Shown here: positions 1-7,273 of the stretch, in pieces
Layout: each line of letters starts with the position of its first letter
How positions within the stretch are numbered: the stretch's first letter is position 1
Assembly: GCA_021545625.1 (NCBI GenBank)
Contig: JAJRVH010000031.1
Coordinates: 1 to 11,238 of the forward strand
Source: Zetaproteobacteria bacterium
GTDB lineage: Bacteria; Pseudomonadota; Zetaproteobacteria; Mariprofundales; Mariprofundaceae
Direction of reading: 5' to 3'
Length of the DNA: 11,238 nucleotides
Program-made: the position numbers and the translations under genes
The notes under the pieces: model-generated
Database searches by the model: none
Seen by the model: the letters and a program-made list of their open reading frames with translations, nothing else
Told to the model about the DNA's origin: nothing

Positions 1-710
1 ATGATGCGGCAAGCGCAATGCTTGCCGAGGAGGCCGGCGTGGATGTGCTGCTGGTCGGAGATTCGCTCGGTATGCTCATGCTCGGCCTTGACTCGACCAT
101 CCCCGTCACCCTTGAACAGATGATCCACCATACCGCGGCCGTTGTACGCGGCCGTTCGCGCGCCTGGGTGGTCTGCGACCTTCCCTTCGGCACCTATCAG
201 CAGTCGCCGCAGCAGGCATTTGCATCGTCGGTGCGCGTCCTGCAACAAAGCGGCTGCGACGCGGTCAAGATCGAGGGCGGCGAAGCCATGGCCGACACCA
301 TCCGCTTTCTGGCCGATCGCGGCATCGCGGTGGTGGCCCATATCGGCCTGACCCCGCAATCGGTCAAGAAGTTCGGCGATTACGGGAAACGCGGCAAAAG
401 CGCGGCTGAATACGCACAACTGCTGCGCGATGCCGATGCCGTCTGCGAAGCCGGAGCGGTAGCGCTGGTGCTGGAGAACATCCCGTCGCAGCTGGCCTCC
501 GACATCCACACCCGCATCGACATCCCGACCGTCGGTATCGGCGCCGGCCCGGACTGCGATGCGCAGGTGCTGGTCTGGCACGATCTGCTGGGCCTGTCGC
601 CGAGCAATCCGCCGTTCGCGCCGGCCTACGCCGGCCTGCGCGCCCGGATCATCGATGCCATCGCCCGCTTCGGCGAAGACGTCCGGTCGGCATCCTTCCC
701 CAAGACATGA
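1..710 (+). CDS. panB: 3-methyl-2-oxobutanoate hydroxymethyltransferase (ketopantoate hydroxymethyltransferase), 5'-truncated
   Basis: PanB transfers a hydroxymethyl group from 5,10-methylenetetrahydrofolate to alpha-ketoisovalerate, making ketopantoate, the first committed step of pantothenate synthesis in the cytoplasm. The reading frame is open from base 3 to the TGA at 708-710. The family signatures are all present: VGDSLGM with its metal-binding Asp at 60-62, CDLPFGTY with the second Asp at 177-179, VKIEGG with catalytic Lys and Glu at 267-275, AHIGLTPQ, and LVLENIP with Glu at 474-476. Lining these up with the E. coli enzyme (D45, D84, K112, E114, E181; 264 residues) suggests that about 25 N-terminal residues lie outside the window. 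The ATG at 18 is internal, because family-like sequence (DAASA) precedes it. The stop overlaps the panC start (ATGA), implying translational coupling. The identification is firm; only the 5' end is missing. Confidence 0.97.
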   Translation, partial: DAASAMLAEEAGVDVLLVGDSLGMLMLGLDSTIPVTLEQMIHHTAAVVRGRSRAWVVCDLPFGTYQQSPQQAFASSVRVLQQSGCDAVKIEGGEAMADTIRFLADRGIAVVAHIGLTPQSVKKFGDYGKRGKSAAEYAQLLRDADAVCEAGAVALVLENIPSQLASDIHTRIDIPTVGIGAGPDCDAQVLVWHDLLGLSPSNPPFAPAYAGLRARIIDAIARFGEDVRSASFPKT

Positions 711-1594
711 TCATCACACCCCAAACCGCCGAATTGCGCCGGCAGCTGGCCCCGATGCGCGGCCGGGAACGCATCGCCCTGGTGCCGACGATGGGCTGCC
801 TGCACGAAGGGCATCTGAGCCTGATCCGCAAGGCCCGGCGACTGGCCGACACCGTCGTCGTCAGCATCTATGTCAATCCACTGCAATTCGGGCCGAACGA
901 GGATCTTGACAGCTATCCGCGCACCTTCGAAGCCGATGCCGCGCTGTGCGAAACCGAAGACGTCGATATCATCTTCCACCCGCAAAACCTGTATGCCGAC
1001 GGTCCGCCACCGGTCAGCCTGTGCGTCGCAGGCCTCGACCGCTGTCTGTGCGGCACCGCAAGGCCCGGGCATTTCGATGGCGTCGCCACCGTCGTCGCCA
1101 TCCTGTTCAACATCGTGCAGCCGGATCTCGCCGTGTTCGGCGAAAAGGACTGGCAGCAGCTGACCATCATACGCCGCATGACGGAAGGCCTGTACATGCC
1201 GCTGGAGATCGTGGCCGGCGACACCGTACGCGAGGCCGACGGCCTGGCAATGAGCAGCCGCAACCGCTATCTGAATCCGGCTGAACGCAGGCGGGCGACA
1301 GGCCTGTACCGGGCCCTGTCGGCAATGCAGAAGCTGGCAAAGGCCGGCGAAACATGCTGCGCCACGCTGGTCGCCCACGGCCGCGAGAGGCTTGCGGCAC
1401 AGGACATCGAAGCCGAATACCTGGACATCCGCGATGCCTGGAGCCTGGAGCCCGTCGCAAACCTGAGCGGGAACCGGTCGGCACGCGCCCTGGTCGCGGC
1501 CCGCATCGGCAGGGCGCGACTGATCGACAACGTGCCCATGCCCCATGCATCCGCCCCTGTGAATCACACCGAACCCGAGGAGGTTTCGCGATGA
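707..1594 (+). CDS. panC: Pantothenate synthetase (pantoate--beta-alanine ligase)
   Basis: PanC joins pantoate to beta-alanine with ATP via a pantoyl-adenylate, the last step of pantothenate synthesis. The 295-residue product has the nucleotidyltransferase signatures in order: VPTMG (26-30), HEGH (33-36, the HIGH-type motif), YVNPLQF (55-61), RPGHFDGVATVV (119-130), FGEKDWQQL (144-152) and the KMSKS-like loop MSSRN (182-186). The ATG at 707 overlaps the panB stop (ATGA), and the gene ends in another ATGA overlap with panD. The C-terminus runs about 15 residues past the usual ARLIDN ending. This tail (PMPHASAPVNHTEPEEVSR) also carries the panD ribosome binding site in its DNA, so it may be a by-product of the overlap. 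The beta-alanine substrate is made by the product of the next gene. Confidence 0.97.
   Translation: MIITPQTAELRRQLAPMRGRERIALVPTMGCLHEGHLSLIRKARRLADTVVVSIYVNPLQFGPNEDLDSYPRTFEADAALCETEDVDIIFHPQNLYADGPPPVSLCVAGLDRCLCGTARPGHFDGVATVVAILFNIVQPDLAVFGEKDWQQLTIIRRMTEGLYMPLEIVAGDTVREADGLAMSSRNRYLNPAERRRATGLYRALSAMQKLAKAGETCCATLVAHGRERLAAQDIEAEYLDIRDAWSLEPVANLSGNRSARALVAARIGRARLIDNVPMPHASAPVNHTEPEEVSR
1577..1583 (+). promoter_or_regulatory. Ribosome binding site of panD inside panC
   Basis: GAGGAGG lies seven bases before the ATG at 1591, a strong Shine-Dalgarno match at good spacing. It is embedded in the last codons of panC. It supports the start at 1591 and suggests panD can load its own ribosomes as well as receive them from panC across the ATGA overlap. 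Confidence 0.8.
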
Positions 1595-1968
1595 AACTGA
1601 CCATACTCAAGTCCAAGCTGCATCGTGCCACGGTCACGCATGCCGAACTCGACTATGAAGGTTCATGCGCCATCGATCAGGATCTGATGGATGCCGCGAA
1701 GATCCTGCCGTTCGAACAACTGCATATCTACAATGTCGCCAACGGCGAACGCTTCACCACCTATGCCATCGCGGCGCCGCGCGGCTCGGGCACGATCGGC
1801 GTCAACGGCGCGGCCGCCCACAAGGCCGGTCCGGGCGATTTGCTGATCCTGTGCACCTATGCCGAGATGGATCAGACGGAGGCCGCGCATTTCGCGCCGA
1901 TGCTGGTCTATGTCAATGCGGACAACCGCATCACGCATACCAGCCAGGGCCATCTGGCCGCCGCCTGA
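1591..1968 (+). CDS. panD: Aspartate 1-decarboxylase (pyruvoyl-dependent) proenzyme
   Basis: PanD decarboxylates L-aspartate to beta-alanine, the second substrate of PanC. The 125-residue protein matches the usual family length (126 in E. coli). It contains the self-cleavage site in the conserved YEGSCAID block, with Gly24-Ser25 exactly as in the E. coli proenzyme. Processing there turns Ser25 into the catalytic pyruvoyl group and yields beta and alpha chains. Other signatures are SKLHRATVTHAEL near the N-terminus, NGERFTTYAI around 51-60, and GTIGVNGAAAH around 67-77. The start is fixed by the GAGGAGG box and the ATGA overlap with panC. It completes a panB-panC-panD cluster, so both arms of pantothenate synthesis are made together, apart from ketopantoate reductase, which is not in the window. 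Confidence 0.97.
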   Translation: MKLTILKSKLHRATVTHAELDYEGSCAIDQDLMDAAKILPFEQLHIYNVANGERFTTYAIAAPRGSGTIGVNGAAAHKAGPGDLLILCTYAEMDQTEAAHFAPMLVYVNADNRITHTSQGHLAAA

Positions 1969-1976
1969 ATTTCCGC

Positions 1977-3611
1977 GTGCGCTATGCCGTTGCCAATGTC
2001 CGTGTCGGGCTCGACGAGGACGAAAGCGCTGTCCGGCAACGGCTGGCCGCCGAACTGGGGCTGGATGCGCAGGATATCCTCGCCTGCCACTGCGCGCGCC
2101 GGGCCATCGATGCGCGCAAGCGCGCCCGTATCCATTTCGTCTGCACCTACGAAATCGAACTGGCGAAGACGCTGCCGGAACCGCTACCCGTCCATGCCGG
2201 GCAGCCAGTCCGGCCGCTGTCCCGTTCGCTTCTCGCCCCTCCCCGTCCCGGGATTTTTCAAAGCCAGGCAACCGGACAGAAGCATGTGATCATCATCGGC
2301 GCGGGGCCGGCCGGACTGTTCGCGGCGATGGCGCTGGCCGAATGCGGCATGCGGGTCACGCTGCTGGAACGCGGCAAGCCGGTGGAAGCTCGCATGCGCG
2401 ATATCGGTCGCCTCAGAAGCCGCGGCGAGCTGAATCCGGAGTCGAACATCTGCTTCGGCGAAGGCGGCGCCGGCACCTATACCGACGGCAAGCTGTACAC
2501 GCGCATCAAGCACCCCTTCCTGCGCTGGGTACTGGCCAGCTTCGTGCGCTTCGGCGCCCGGCCGGACATCCTTATCGACGCGCATCCGCATCTCGGCACC
2601 GATAAGCTGGTGCGCATCGTGCGCAATATGCGCGCGCATCTGCTGAAGCTCGGCGTGGATTACCGCTTCGAGACCCGCGCGGACGAGCTGCTGATCCATG
2701 ATACGGGCGATGAACGGCAAGTGGCCGGCGTGCGCCTGGCCTGCGGCGACGAGATCCGGGGAGATGCCGTTGTGCTGGCCACCGGCCATTCGGCGCGCGA
2801 TACGCTGATGCGCCTGCACGAACAGGGCATTGCGATGCAGGCCAAGAACTTCGCCGTCGGCCTGCGCGCCGAACATCCGCAATCCCTGATCGACCGCGCC
2901 CAGTTCGGGCCTCTGGCCGGCCATCCGAAGCTGGGGGCGGCTGAATATACGCTGACCCACCAGGTGGCGGATCCGCATCTCGGCAGGCGCGGCGTCTATT
3001 CATTCTGCATGTGCCCCGGCGGCCTGATCGTACCCTCACCCACCGAGCCCGGATACATGGCCGTTAACGGCATGAGCAATGCAAAGCGCGCCGGCCGCTG
3101 GGCCAATTCCGGCGTGGTCGTGCAGATCACGCCCGACGATATCGCGCGCCACGGCATCGAAACATCGCCCCTGATGGGCGTCTCCTTTCAGCGCCAACTG
3201 GAGGCCGCCACCTTTGCCGCCGCCGGCGGACGTTATGCGGCACCGGCCATGCGCCTGAGCGATTTCGTGGCCGGCTGGGCCAGCGGCACGCTGGCGCCGA
3301 CCCGCTTCAAGCCGCAGGCGGTCACCACCGACCTGCACGCGCTGCTGCCCGACTGGCTCGGCCGCCCCCTGGTTGAAGGCCTGAAAGGCTTTGACCGCAA
3401 GCTGCGCGGATACATCAGCGAGGAAGCAAACCTGCTGGCCAGCGAGACGCGCACCAGCAGCCCGGTACGCATCGAACGTGGCCGGGACATGCAGAGCGTC
3501 AGCATCCGGGGACTGTATCCAGCCGGCGAGGGCGCCGGTTATGCCGGTGGCATCGTATCGGCAGCCGTGGATGGCCTGAAAGCGGCCGAGGCGATCCTTC
3601 GTGATGGCTGA
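1977..3611 (+). CDS. FAD-dependent oxidoreductase, COG2509 (uncharacterised FAD-dependent dehydrogenase) family
   Basis: This is a predicted flavoprotein of 544 residues whose substrate is unknown. An N-terminal domain of about 100 residues, with the RRAIDARKRARIHFVCTYEIEL stretch split around residues 41-62, precedes a Rossmann FAD-binding motif (VIIIGAGPAGLFAA, 104-117) with the ribose-binding acidic residue at the end of the second strand (LLERG, E131). The block NPESNICFGEGGAGTYTDGK (153-172) is a hallmark of this family, and the C-terminal YPAGEGAGYAGGIVSAAVDG is the second FAD contact. The frame stays open back into panD, but the GTG at 1977, eight bases past the panD stop, gives an N-terminus (MRYAVANVRVGLDED) like family members. 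No strong Shine-Dalgarno precedes it, so translation probably relies on coupling to panD. The family call is firm; the start is less certain. Confidence 0.88.
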   Translation: MRYAVANVRVGLDEDESAVRQRLAAELGLDAQDILACHCARRAIDARKRARIHFVCTYEIELAKTLPEPLPVHAGQPVRPLSRSLLAPPRPGIFQSQATGQKHVIIIGAGPAGLFAAMALAECGMRVTLLERGKPVEARMRDIGRLRSRGELNPESNICFGEGGAGTYTDGKLYTRIKHPFLRWVLASFVRFGARPDILIDAHPHLGTDKLVRIVRNMRAHLLKLGVDYRFETRADELLIHDTGDERQVAGVRLACGDEIRGDAVVLATGHSARDTLMRLHEQGIAMQAKNFAVGLRAEHPQSLIDRAQFGPLAGHPKLGAAEYTLTHQVADPHLGRRGVYSFCMCPGGLIVPSPTEPGYMAVNGMSNAKRAGRWANSGVVVQITPDDIARHGIETSPLMGVSFQRQLEAATFAAAGGRYAAPAMRLSDFVAGWASGTLAPTRFKPQAVTTDLHALLPDWLGRPLVEGLKGFDRKLRGYISEEANLLASETRTSSPVRIERGRDMQSVSIRGLYPAGEGAGYAGGIVSAAVDGLKAAEAILRDG

Positions 3612-4137
3612 TGCCGGCTTCCCGTTCGTCGCCGACGCCAGCGCCGCGATCCTGATCCTCGGCTCGATGCCGGGCCGCGAATCGCTCAGGCAGCAACAAT
3701 ACTATGCCCATCCCCGCAACGCCTTCTGGCCCATCATGGGACAGCTGTTCGGATTCGATGCATCCCTCCCCTACCACGAACGACTGTCACAGCTGCAGCG
3801 CCATCACGTGGCGCTCTGGGATGTCGTGCAGCGCTGCCGGCGGCCGGGCAGTCTCGATGCCGACATTCGCGAGGCTGAAGCCAATGATTTCGCGACCTTC
3901 TTTGCCGCCCATCCGCATATCCGGCATCTGTTCTTCAACGGCGCCAAGGCCGAATCGCTGTATCTGAAGCTGGTGCGCCCCGGGCTGGATGAACGATGGC
4001 AATGCCTGCCGGCCCGCCGCCTGCCATCCACGAGCCCCGCGCACGCGGCCATGCGCGCCGATCAGAAGCTGGAGCTCTGGCGATCGATCCTGGCCCCCTT
4101 GAAAAGGCCGGTGCCTGACCCTATGGAACACATCTGA
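3604..4137 (+). CDS. Hypoxanthine/uracil-DNA glycosylase, uracil-DNA glycosylase superfamily (HDG / Mug-like)
   Basis: This is a predicted base-excision repair enzyme that removes deaminated bases from DNA. The 177-residue product fits the small single-domain family often annotated as DNA-deoxyinosine glycosylase (family 6, related to Mug). Motif 1 is LILGSMPG (17-24), followed by QQYYAHPRNAFW (31-42), where Asn39 corresponds to the catalytic Asn described for this family. Motif 2 is LPSTSPAH (140-147), the DNA-intercalating loop region. The ATG at 3604 overlaps the end of the upstream oxidoreductase by eight bases; a GTG one codon earlier (3601) is an alternative. The 3' end of the gene contains the putative heat-shock promoter of htpG. 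Superfamily membership is clear. Whether hypoxanthine or uracil is preferred cannot be told from sequence. Confidence 0.87.
   Translation: MADAGFPFVADASAAILILGSMPGRESLRQQQYYAHPRNAFWPIMGQLFGFDASLPYHERLSQLQRHHVALWDVVQRCRRPGSLDADIREAEANDFATFFAAHPHIRHLFFNGAKAESLYLKLVRPGLDERWQCLPARRLPSTSPAHAAMRADQKLELWRSILAPLKRPVPDPMEHI
4098..4124 (+). promoter_or_regulatory. Putative sigma32 (RpoH) heat-shock promoter for htpG
   Basis: CTTGAAA at 4098-4104 is an exact match to the sigma32 -35 element. After 14 bases comes CCCTAT at 4119-4124, one mismatch from the CCCCAT core of the -10 element. Spacing is within the accepted range. Transcription should start near 4131, leaving a leader of about 35 bases before htpG. 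It lies in the coding sequence of the preceding glycosylase. htpG is a classical RpoH-regulon gene, which supports the reading. Confidence 0.72.
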
Positions 4138-4166
4138 AACTGACCCCAGACAACCGAGGAGTATTC

Positions 4167-6056
4167 ATGAGCACGACTGCAAGCAAGGAAACACGCGCCT
4201 TCCAGACCGAGGTCAAACAACTGCTGGATCTGATGATCCATTCGCTCTACTCGAACAAGGAGATCTTCCTGCGCGAACTGATTTCCAACGCCTCCGATGC
4301 GGCCGACAAGCTGCGTTTCGAGGCCACGACCGATGATGCGCTGTACGAAGGCGACTCGGACCTGCACGTCTTCATCGATGTGGACAGGGACGCCCGCACC
4401 ATCACCGTACGCGACAACGGCATCGGTATGAACCGCGACGAGGTGATTGAAAACATCGGCACCATCGCCCGCTCGGGCACCCGCGAATTCTTCGAGCAGC
4501 TTTCCGGCGATCAGGAAAAGGATGCGCACCTGATCGGCCAATTCGGCGTCGGCTTCTACTCGTCCTTTCTGGTCGCCGACCGTGTGACGCTGACCACCCG
4601 CCGCGCCGGCCTGGAAAAGGAGCACGGCGTGCGCTGGGAATCGAAGGGCGACGGCGAATATGTGCTGGAAACGGTGGAAAAGGAATCCCGCGGTACCGAA
4701 ATCGTGCTGCATCTGCGCGAGGATGCCGATGAGTTCCTCGATGCCTTCCGGCTGAAGGCCATCATCCACAAGTATGCCGACCACATCCCGTTCCCGATCC
4801 GCATGCGCGGCACGGCCGGCGAAGACGGGAAAGCGGAAACCGAGACCGTCAACCAGGCCTCTGCCCTGTGGACACGACCGAAATCCGAACTGGCGGACGA
4901 GGACTACAGGAACTTCTACAAGCATATCGGCCATGATTTCGACGACCCGCTGGCCTGGCTGCATCAACGCCTGGAGGGTAAATACGAATACACGCTGCTG
5001 CTGTATCTGCCGAAGCATGCGCCGTTCGATCTCTGGCAGGCCGAATCCCGCCATGGCGTGAAGCTGTATGTCAGACGCGTCTTCATCATGGAGGCCAACG
5101 AGGATCTGCTGCCACGCTATCTGCGCTTCGTGCGCGGCGTCATGGATTCCGGCGACCTGCCGCTGAACGTCTCCCGCGAAATCCTGCAAAAGAGCACGGC
5201 CATGGATGCGATGAAAAAGGGCGCGACCAAGCGCGTGCTGGGGCTGCTGGAGGATCTGGCGAAACACGAAGACGGCGAGGACTACGCGCTGTTCTGGAAG
5301 GAGTTCGGCAACTGCCTGAAGGAAGGTATCATCGAGGATTTCGCCAACCGCGAAGCCATCGCCAGGCTGCTGCGCTTTTCGTCGACCACGTCTGATGAAC
5401 AGACGGTCAGCCTGGAAGATTACGTCGGCCGCATGCTGGACGGACAGGACACGATCTATTTCATCACCGCCGATTCGCTGGCCGCGGCCAAGCACAGCCC
5501 GCATCTGGAGGTATTCCGCAAGAAGGGCATCGAGGTATTGCTGCTACACGACCGCATCGACGAATGGCTGGTTTCCCACCTGACCGAATTCGACGGCAAG
5601 AAGCTGCAGTCGATCGCCAAGGGCGAGCTTGACCTGTCGGGCATCGGCGACAAGGAAGAAGCCGAGAAGGAAAAGCAGGAACACGAAGAGGCGGTCAAGG
5701 CGGCCCGCCCCGCGATCAAAAAACTCAAGGAAGCGCTGGGCGACAAGATCAAGGATGTGCGCACCACCGACCGCCTGACCGAATCGCCGGCCTGCCTGGT
5801 ATCGGACCAGTTCGATATCAGCGGCAATCTGGAACGCATCCTGAAGCAGGCCGGCCAGGACGTGCCCGAGGTCAAGCCGATTCTTGAGATCAATCCGGAG
5901 CACGAACTGGTCAAGCGGCTGGCCAGGATGCGTTCGAAGGACAAGGTCGCCGACTTCGCCGATATCCTGTTCGATCAGGCCGTGCTGGCCGAAGGCGCGC
6001 TGCCCGAGGATCCGGCCGGCTTCGTGCGCAAGGTCAACGCACTGCTGGCCGGCTAG
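4167..6056 (+). CDS. htpG: Molecular chaperone HtpG (bacterial Hsp90)
   Basis: HtpG is a homodimeric ATP-dependent cytoplasmic chaperone that remodels client proteins with DnaK. The 629-residue product is normal in length (624 in E. coli). The N-terminal GHKL ATPase domain shows FLRELISNASDAADKL (34-49) with catalytic Glu37 and Mg-binding Asn41, DNGIGM (83-88) and the lid/glycine motif GQFGVGFYSSF (124-134). The middle domain carries LPLNVSREILQ with Arg337, equivalent to the ATP-contacting Arg336 of E. coli. The C-terminal dimerisation domain ends at 6056. A GAGGAG box five bases before the ATG fixes the start. The gene is bracketed by its own heat-shock promoter and a strong terminator, so it is probably an independent heat-induced unit, with possible read-through from the pan cluster. 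A charged stretch (KEEAEKEKQEHEE) lies between the middle and C-terminal domains. Confidence 0.98.
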   Translation: MSTTASKETRAFQTEVKQLLDLMIHSLYSNKEIFLRELISNASDAADKLRFEATTDDALYEGDSDLHVFIDVDRDARTITVRDNGIGMNRDEVIENIGTIARSGTREFFEQLSGDQEKDAHLIGQFGVGFYSSFLVADRVTLTTRRAGLEKEHGVRWESKGDGEYVLETVEKESRGTEIVLHLREDADEFLDAFRLKAIIHKYADHIPFPIRMRGTAGEDGKAETETVNQASALWTRPKSELADEDYRNFYKHIGHDFDDPLAWLHQRLEGKYEYTLLLYLPKHAPFDLWQAESRHGVKLYVRRVFIMEANEDLLPRYLRFVRGVMDSGDLPLNVSREILQKSTAMDAMKKGATKRVLGLLEDLAKHEDGEDYALFWKEFGNCLKEGIIEDFANREAIARLLRFSSTTSDEQTVSLEDYVGRMLDGQDTIYFITADSLAAAKHSPHLEVFRKKGIEVLLLHDRIDEWLVSHLTEFDGKKLQSIAKGELDLSGIGDKEEAEKEKQEHEEAVKAARPAIKKLKEALGDKIKDVRTTDRLTESPACLVSDQFDISGNLERILKQAGQDVPEVKPILEINPEHELVKRLARMRSKDKVADFADILFDQAVLAEGALPEDPAGFVRKVNALLAG

Positions 6057-6077
6057 GCCCGCAACACTTCATTCGAC

Positions 6078-6107
6078 GGGGCCGCCATCCGGCGGCCCCT
6101 GCTTTTT
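6078..6107 (+). terminator. Rho-independent terminator of htpG
   Basis: A perfect 9-bp GC stem, GGGGCCGCC (6078-6086) and GGCGGCCCC (6091-6099), closes an ATCC tetraloop. It is followed after three bases by five T residues (6103-6107). It begins 21 bases past the htpG stop, as expected for its intrinsic terminator. It should insulate the small ORF downstream from htpG transcription. Confidence 0.9.
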
Positions 6108-6118
6108 GGGCATGGGCC

Positions 6119-6127
6119 TGATATCAT
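6119..6127 (+). promoter_or_regulatory. Possible extended -10 promoter for the small ORF at 6135
   Basis: TGATATCAT matches an extended -10 element (TGn followed by TATCAT, five of six to TATAAT). No -35 box is evident at 17 bases upstream. The predicted start point, around 6133-6135, falls on the ATG of the small ORF, so the transcript would be leaderless or nearly so. Confidence 0.35.
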
Positions 6128-6134
6128 ACCTGCC

Positions 6135-6263
6135 ATGCGCAGACACCGACAGCACATCGATCAGGAACTGACCCGGCTGCAACAAAAGCGCAAGCGCCTG
6201 TGGCGGCTGATCATCATCACAGGCCTGCTGATCATCCTCGCCCGGCTGCTGACCACAAACTAG
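6135..6263 (+). CDS. Small predicted single-span membrane protein, 42 residues
   Basis: I do not recognise this ORF. It encodes 42 residues. A polar, strongly basic N-terminal half (MRRHRQHIDQELTRLQQKRK) could form a short amphipathic or coiled-coil helix. It is followed by one hydrophobic segment of about 17 residues (LWRLIIITGLLIILARLL, 22-39) and a short tail ending TTN. The positive charges on the N-terminal side predict an N-in orientation. No Shine-Dalgarno sequence precedes the ATG; instead a TGn-TATCAT box places the likely transcription start almost at the ATG. It sits between the htpG terminator and the convergent ftsY gene. The clean basic-plus-hydrophobic layout favours a real gene, but it is short enough to be chance. 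Confidence 0.45.
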   Translation: MRRHRQHIDQELTRLQQKRKRLWRLIIITGLLIILARLLTTN

Positions 6264-6311
6264 GGTCTGGCGGAAATATGCTTCGAACATCCTCATGCAT
6301 CGAGAGAAACG

Positions 6312-7205
6312 CTATTCATCTCCGGCAGGCAGCAGGCTGTTGACAAAGTCTTCGGCATCGAATGGCATCAGATCCTCCAGACTCTCGCCGACGCCGATAT
6401 AGCGAATCGGCAAACCGAAGCGATCGACCAGCTGCAACACGATGCCTCCCTTGGCCGTACCGTCCAGCTTGGTCACGATCAGGCCAGTCGTGCCGGCCAC
6501 CTCCCGGAACTTCTCGACCTGAACCACGGCATTCTGGCCGGTACCTCCATCAACAACCTGCCAGACTTCGTGCGGAGCCTCGGGCCACGCCTTGGCAATC
6601 ACGCGCCGCACCTTGGCCAGCTCGTCCATCAGCCCCCTGTCGGTCTGCACCCGGCCGGCCGTATCGACAATGACCACATCATAGTTGCGGGCCAGCCCCC
6701 GCTGTACAGTATCGAAAGCGACCGCAGCCGGATCGGCTCCCTCGTGCTGGCGCACCATGTCCGCGCCGGCGCGTTCCACCCATACGGCCAGCTGCTCGAC
6801 CGCCGCAGCCCGAAAGGTATCGCCGGCTCCAACCAGTACCGACTTGCCCTGCTTCCGGAACATCGTGGCCAGCTTGCCGATCGTCGTTGTTTTACCCGTA
6901 CCGTTGACACCGACAACCAGCAACACGAAAGGTCCCTGTTCGGGCATTCGTACCGCCCCGGGTTGCGGTAACATCGCCAGCATGGCCTCCCTCAATACAT
7001 CGAGCGAGCCGCCGCGTCGCCTGCGCGCCTGCGCCACCAGCGACACGGAAAGTTCACCACCACAATCGGCCATGATCAGGCCATCCTCAATATCCATCCC
7101 CTCGCTGCCGGACAATGCTTCGACGTTGCGCCCCGGCAACATCTGCGCCAGCCCATCCCGGCTGCGGGCCAGCCCTTTCTTCAAACGGCCAAGAAACGAG
7201 CCCAT
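6312..7205 (-). CDS. ftsY: Signal recognition particle receptor FtsY (NG core only)
   Basis: FtsY is the membrane-associated GTPase that receives SRP-ribosome complexes and hands nascent membrane proteins to the translocon. The 297-residue protein has the N domain (1 to about 80) and the G domain with GVNGTGKTT (99-107, P-loop), DTFRAAA (129-135), DTAGR (181-185), TKLDGTAKGG (245-254) and GVGE (271-274), ending FVNSLL. It lacks the long acidic A domain of E. coli FtsY (about 500 residues). The basic amphipathic start SFLGRLKKGLARSR may be the lipid-binding helix. The usual DATTGQNA motif reads DGGTGQNA (219-226). Start choice is supported by an unusually perfect Shine-Dalgarno. Neighbours often seen beside ftsY (rsmD, ftsE, ftsX) are absent; a lipoprotein gene lies 68 bases upstream. 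No clear terminator is seen in 6264-6311. Confidence 0.96.
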   Translation of the reverse strand: MGSFLGRLKKGLARSRDGLAQMLPGRNVEALSGSEGMDIEDGLIMADCGGELSVSLVAQARRRRGGSLDVLREAMLAMLPQPGAVRMPEQGPFVLLVVGVNGTGKTTTIGKLATMFRKQGKSVLVGAGDTFRAAAVEQLAVWVERAGADMVRQHEGADPAAVAFDTVQRGLARNYDVVIVDTAGRVQTDRGLMDELAKVRRVIAKAWPEAPHEVWQVVDGGTGQNAVVQVEKFREVAGTTGLIVTKLDGTAKGGIVLQLVDRFGLPIRYIGVGESLEDLMPFDAEDFVNSLLPAGDE

Positions 7206-7208
7206 GCT

Positions 7209-7218
7209 ATCACCTCCT
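7209..7218 (-). promoter_or_regulatory. Perfect extended Shine-Dalgarno of ftsY
   Basis: On the minus strand AGGAGGTGAT precedes the ATG, with AGGAGG seven bases from the start codon. All ten bases are complementary to the canonical 3' end of 16S rRNA, which is longer than the usual four to six. It fixes the start at 7205. Confidence 0.85.
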
Positions 7219-7234
7219 GCCTGGAAACAAGGGC

Positions 7235-7263
7235 ATATTGTTAAGCTCCCTGGGAGGGGTCAA
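7235..7263 (-). promoter_or_regulatory. Weak candidate promoter for ftsY
   Basis: On the minus strand TTGACC (7263-7258) is a good -35 hexamer. After 17 bases comes CAATAT (7240-7235), a poor -10; AACAAT at 15 bases is an alternative. A small palindrome, CTCCC-T-GGGAG (7246-7256), sits in the spacer. This would let ftsY be transcribed apart from the upstream lipoprotein gene. Confidence 0.25.
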
Positions 7264-7273
7264 ATCCGGCATC

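Noticed and set aside
626..1567. Minus-strand open frame of 313 codons across panC
   Set aside because: It lies over panC with all its motifs; no independent start signal or family resemblance.
1665..1976. Extension of the flavoprotein upstream into panD (ATG at 1665)
   Set aside because: The extra 104 residues are out-of-frame panD sequence with no family resemblance; the GTG at 1977 fits the family N-terminus.
4062..5504. Long open frame on the minus strand across htpG (480 codons)
   Set aside because: It is antisense to the unmistakable htpG coding sequence, and its translation has no recognisable family and looks compositionally like a GC-rich shadow.
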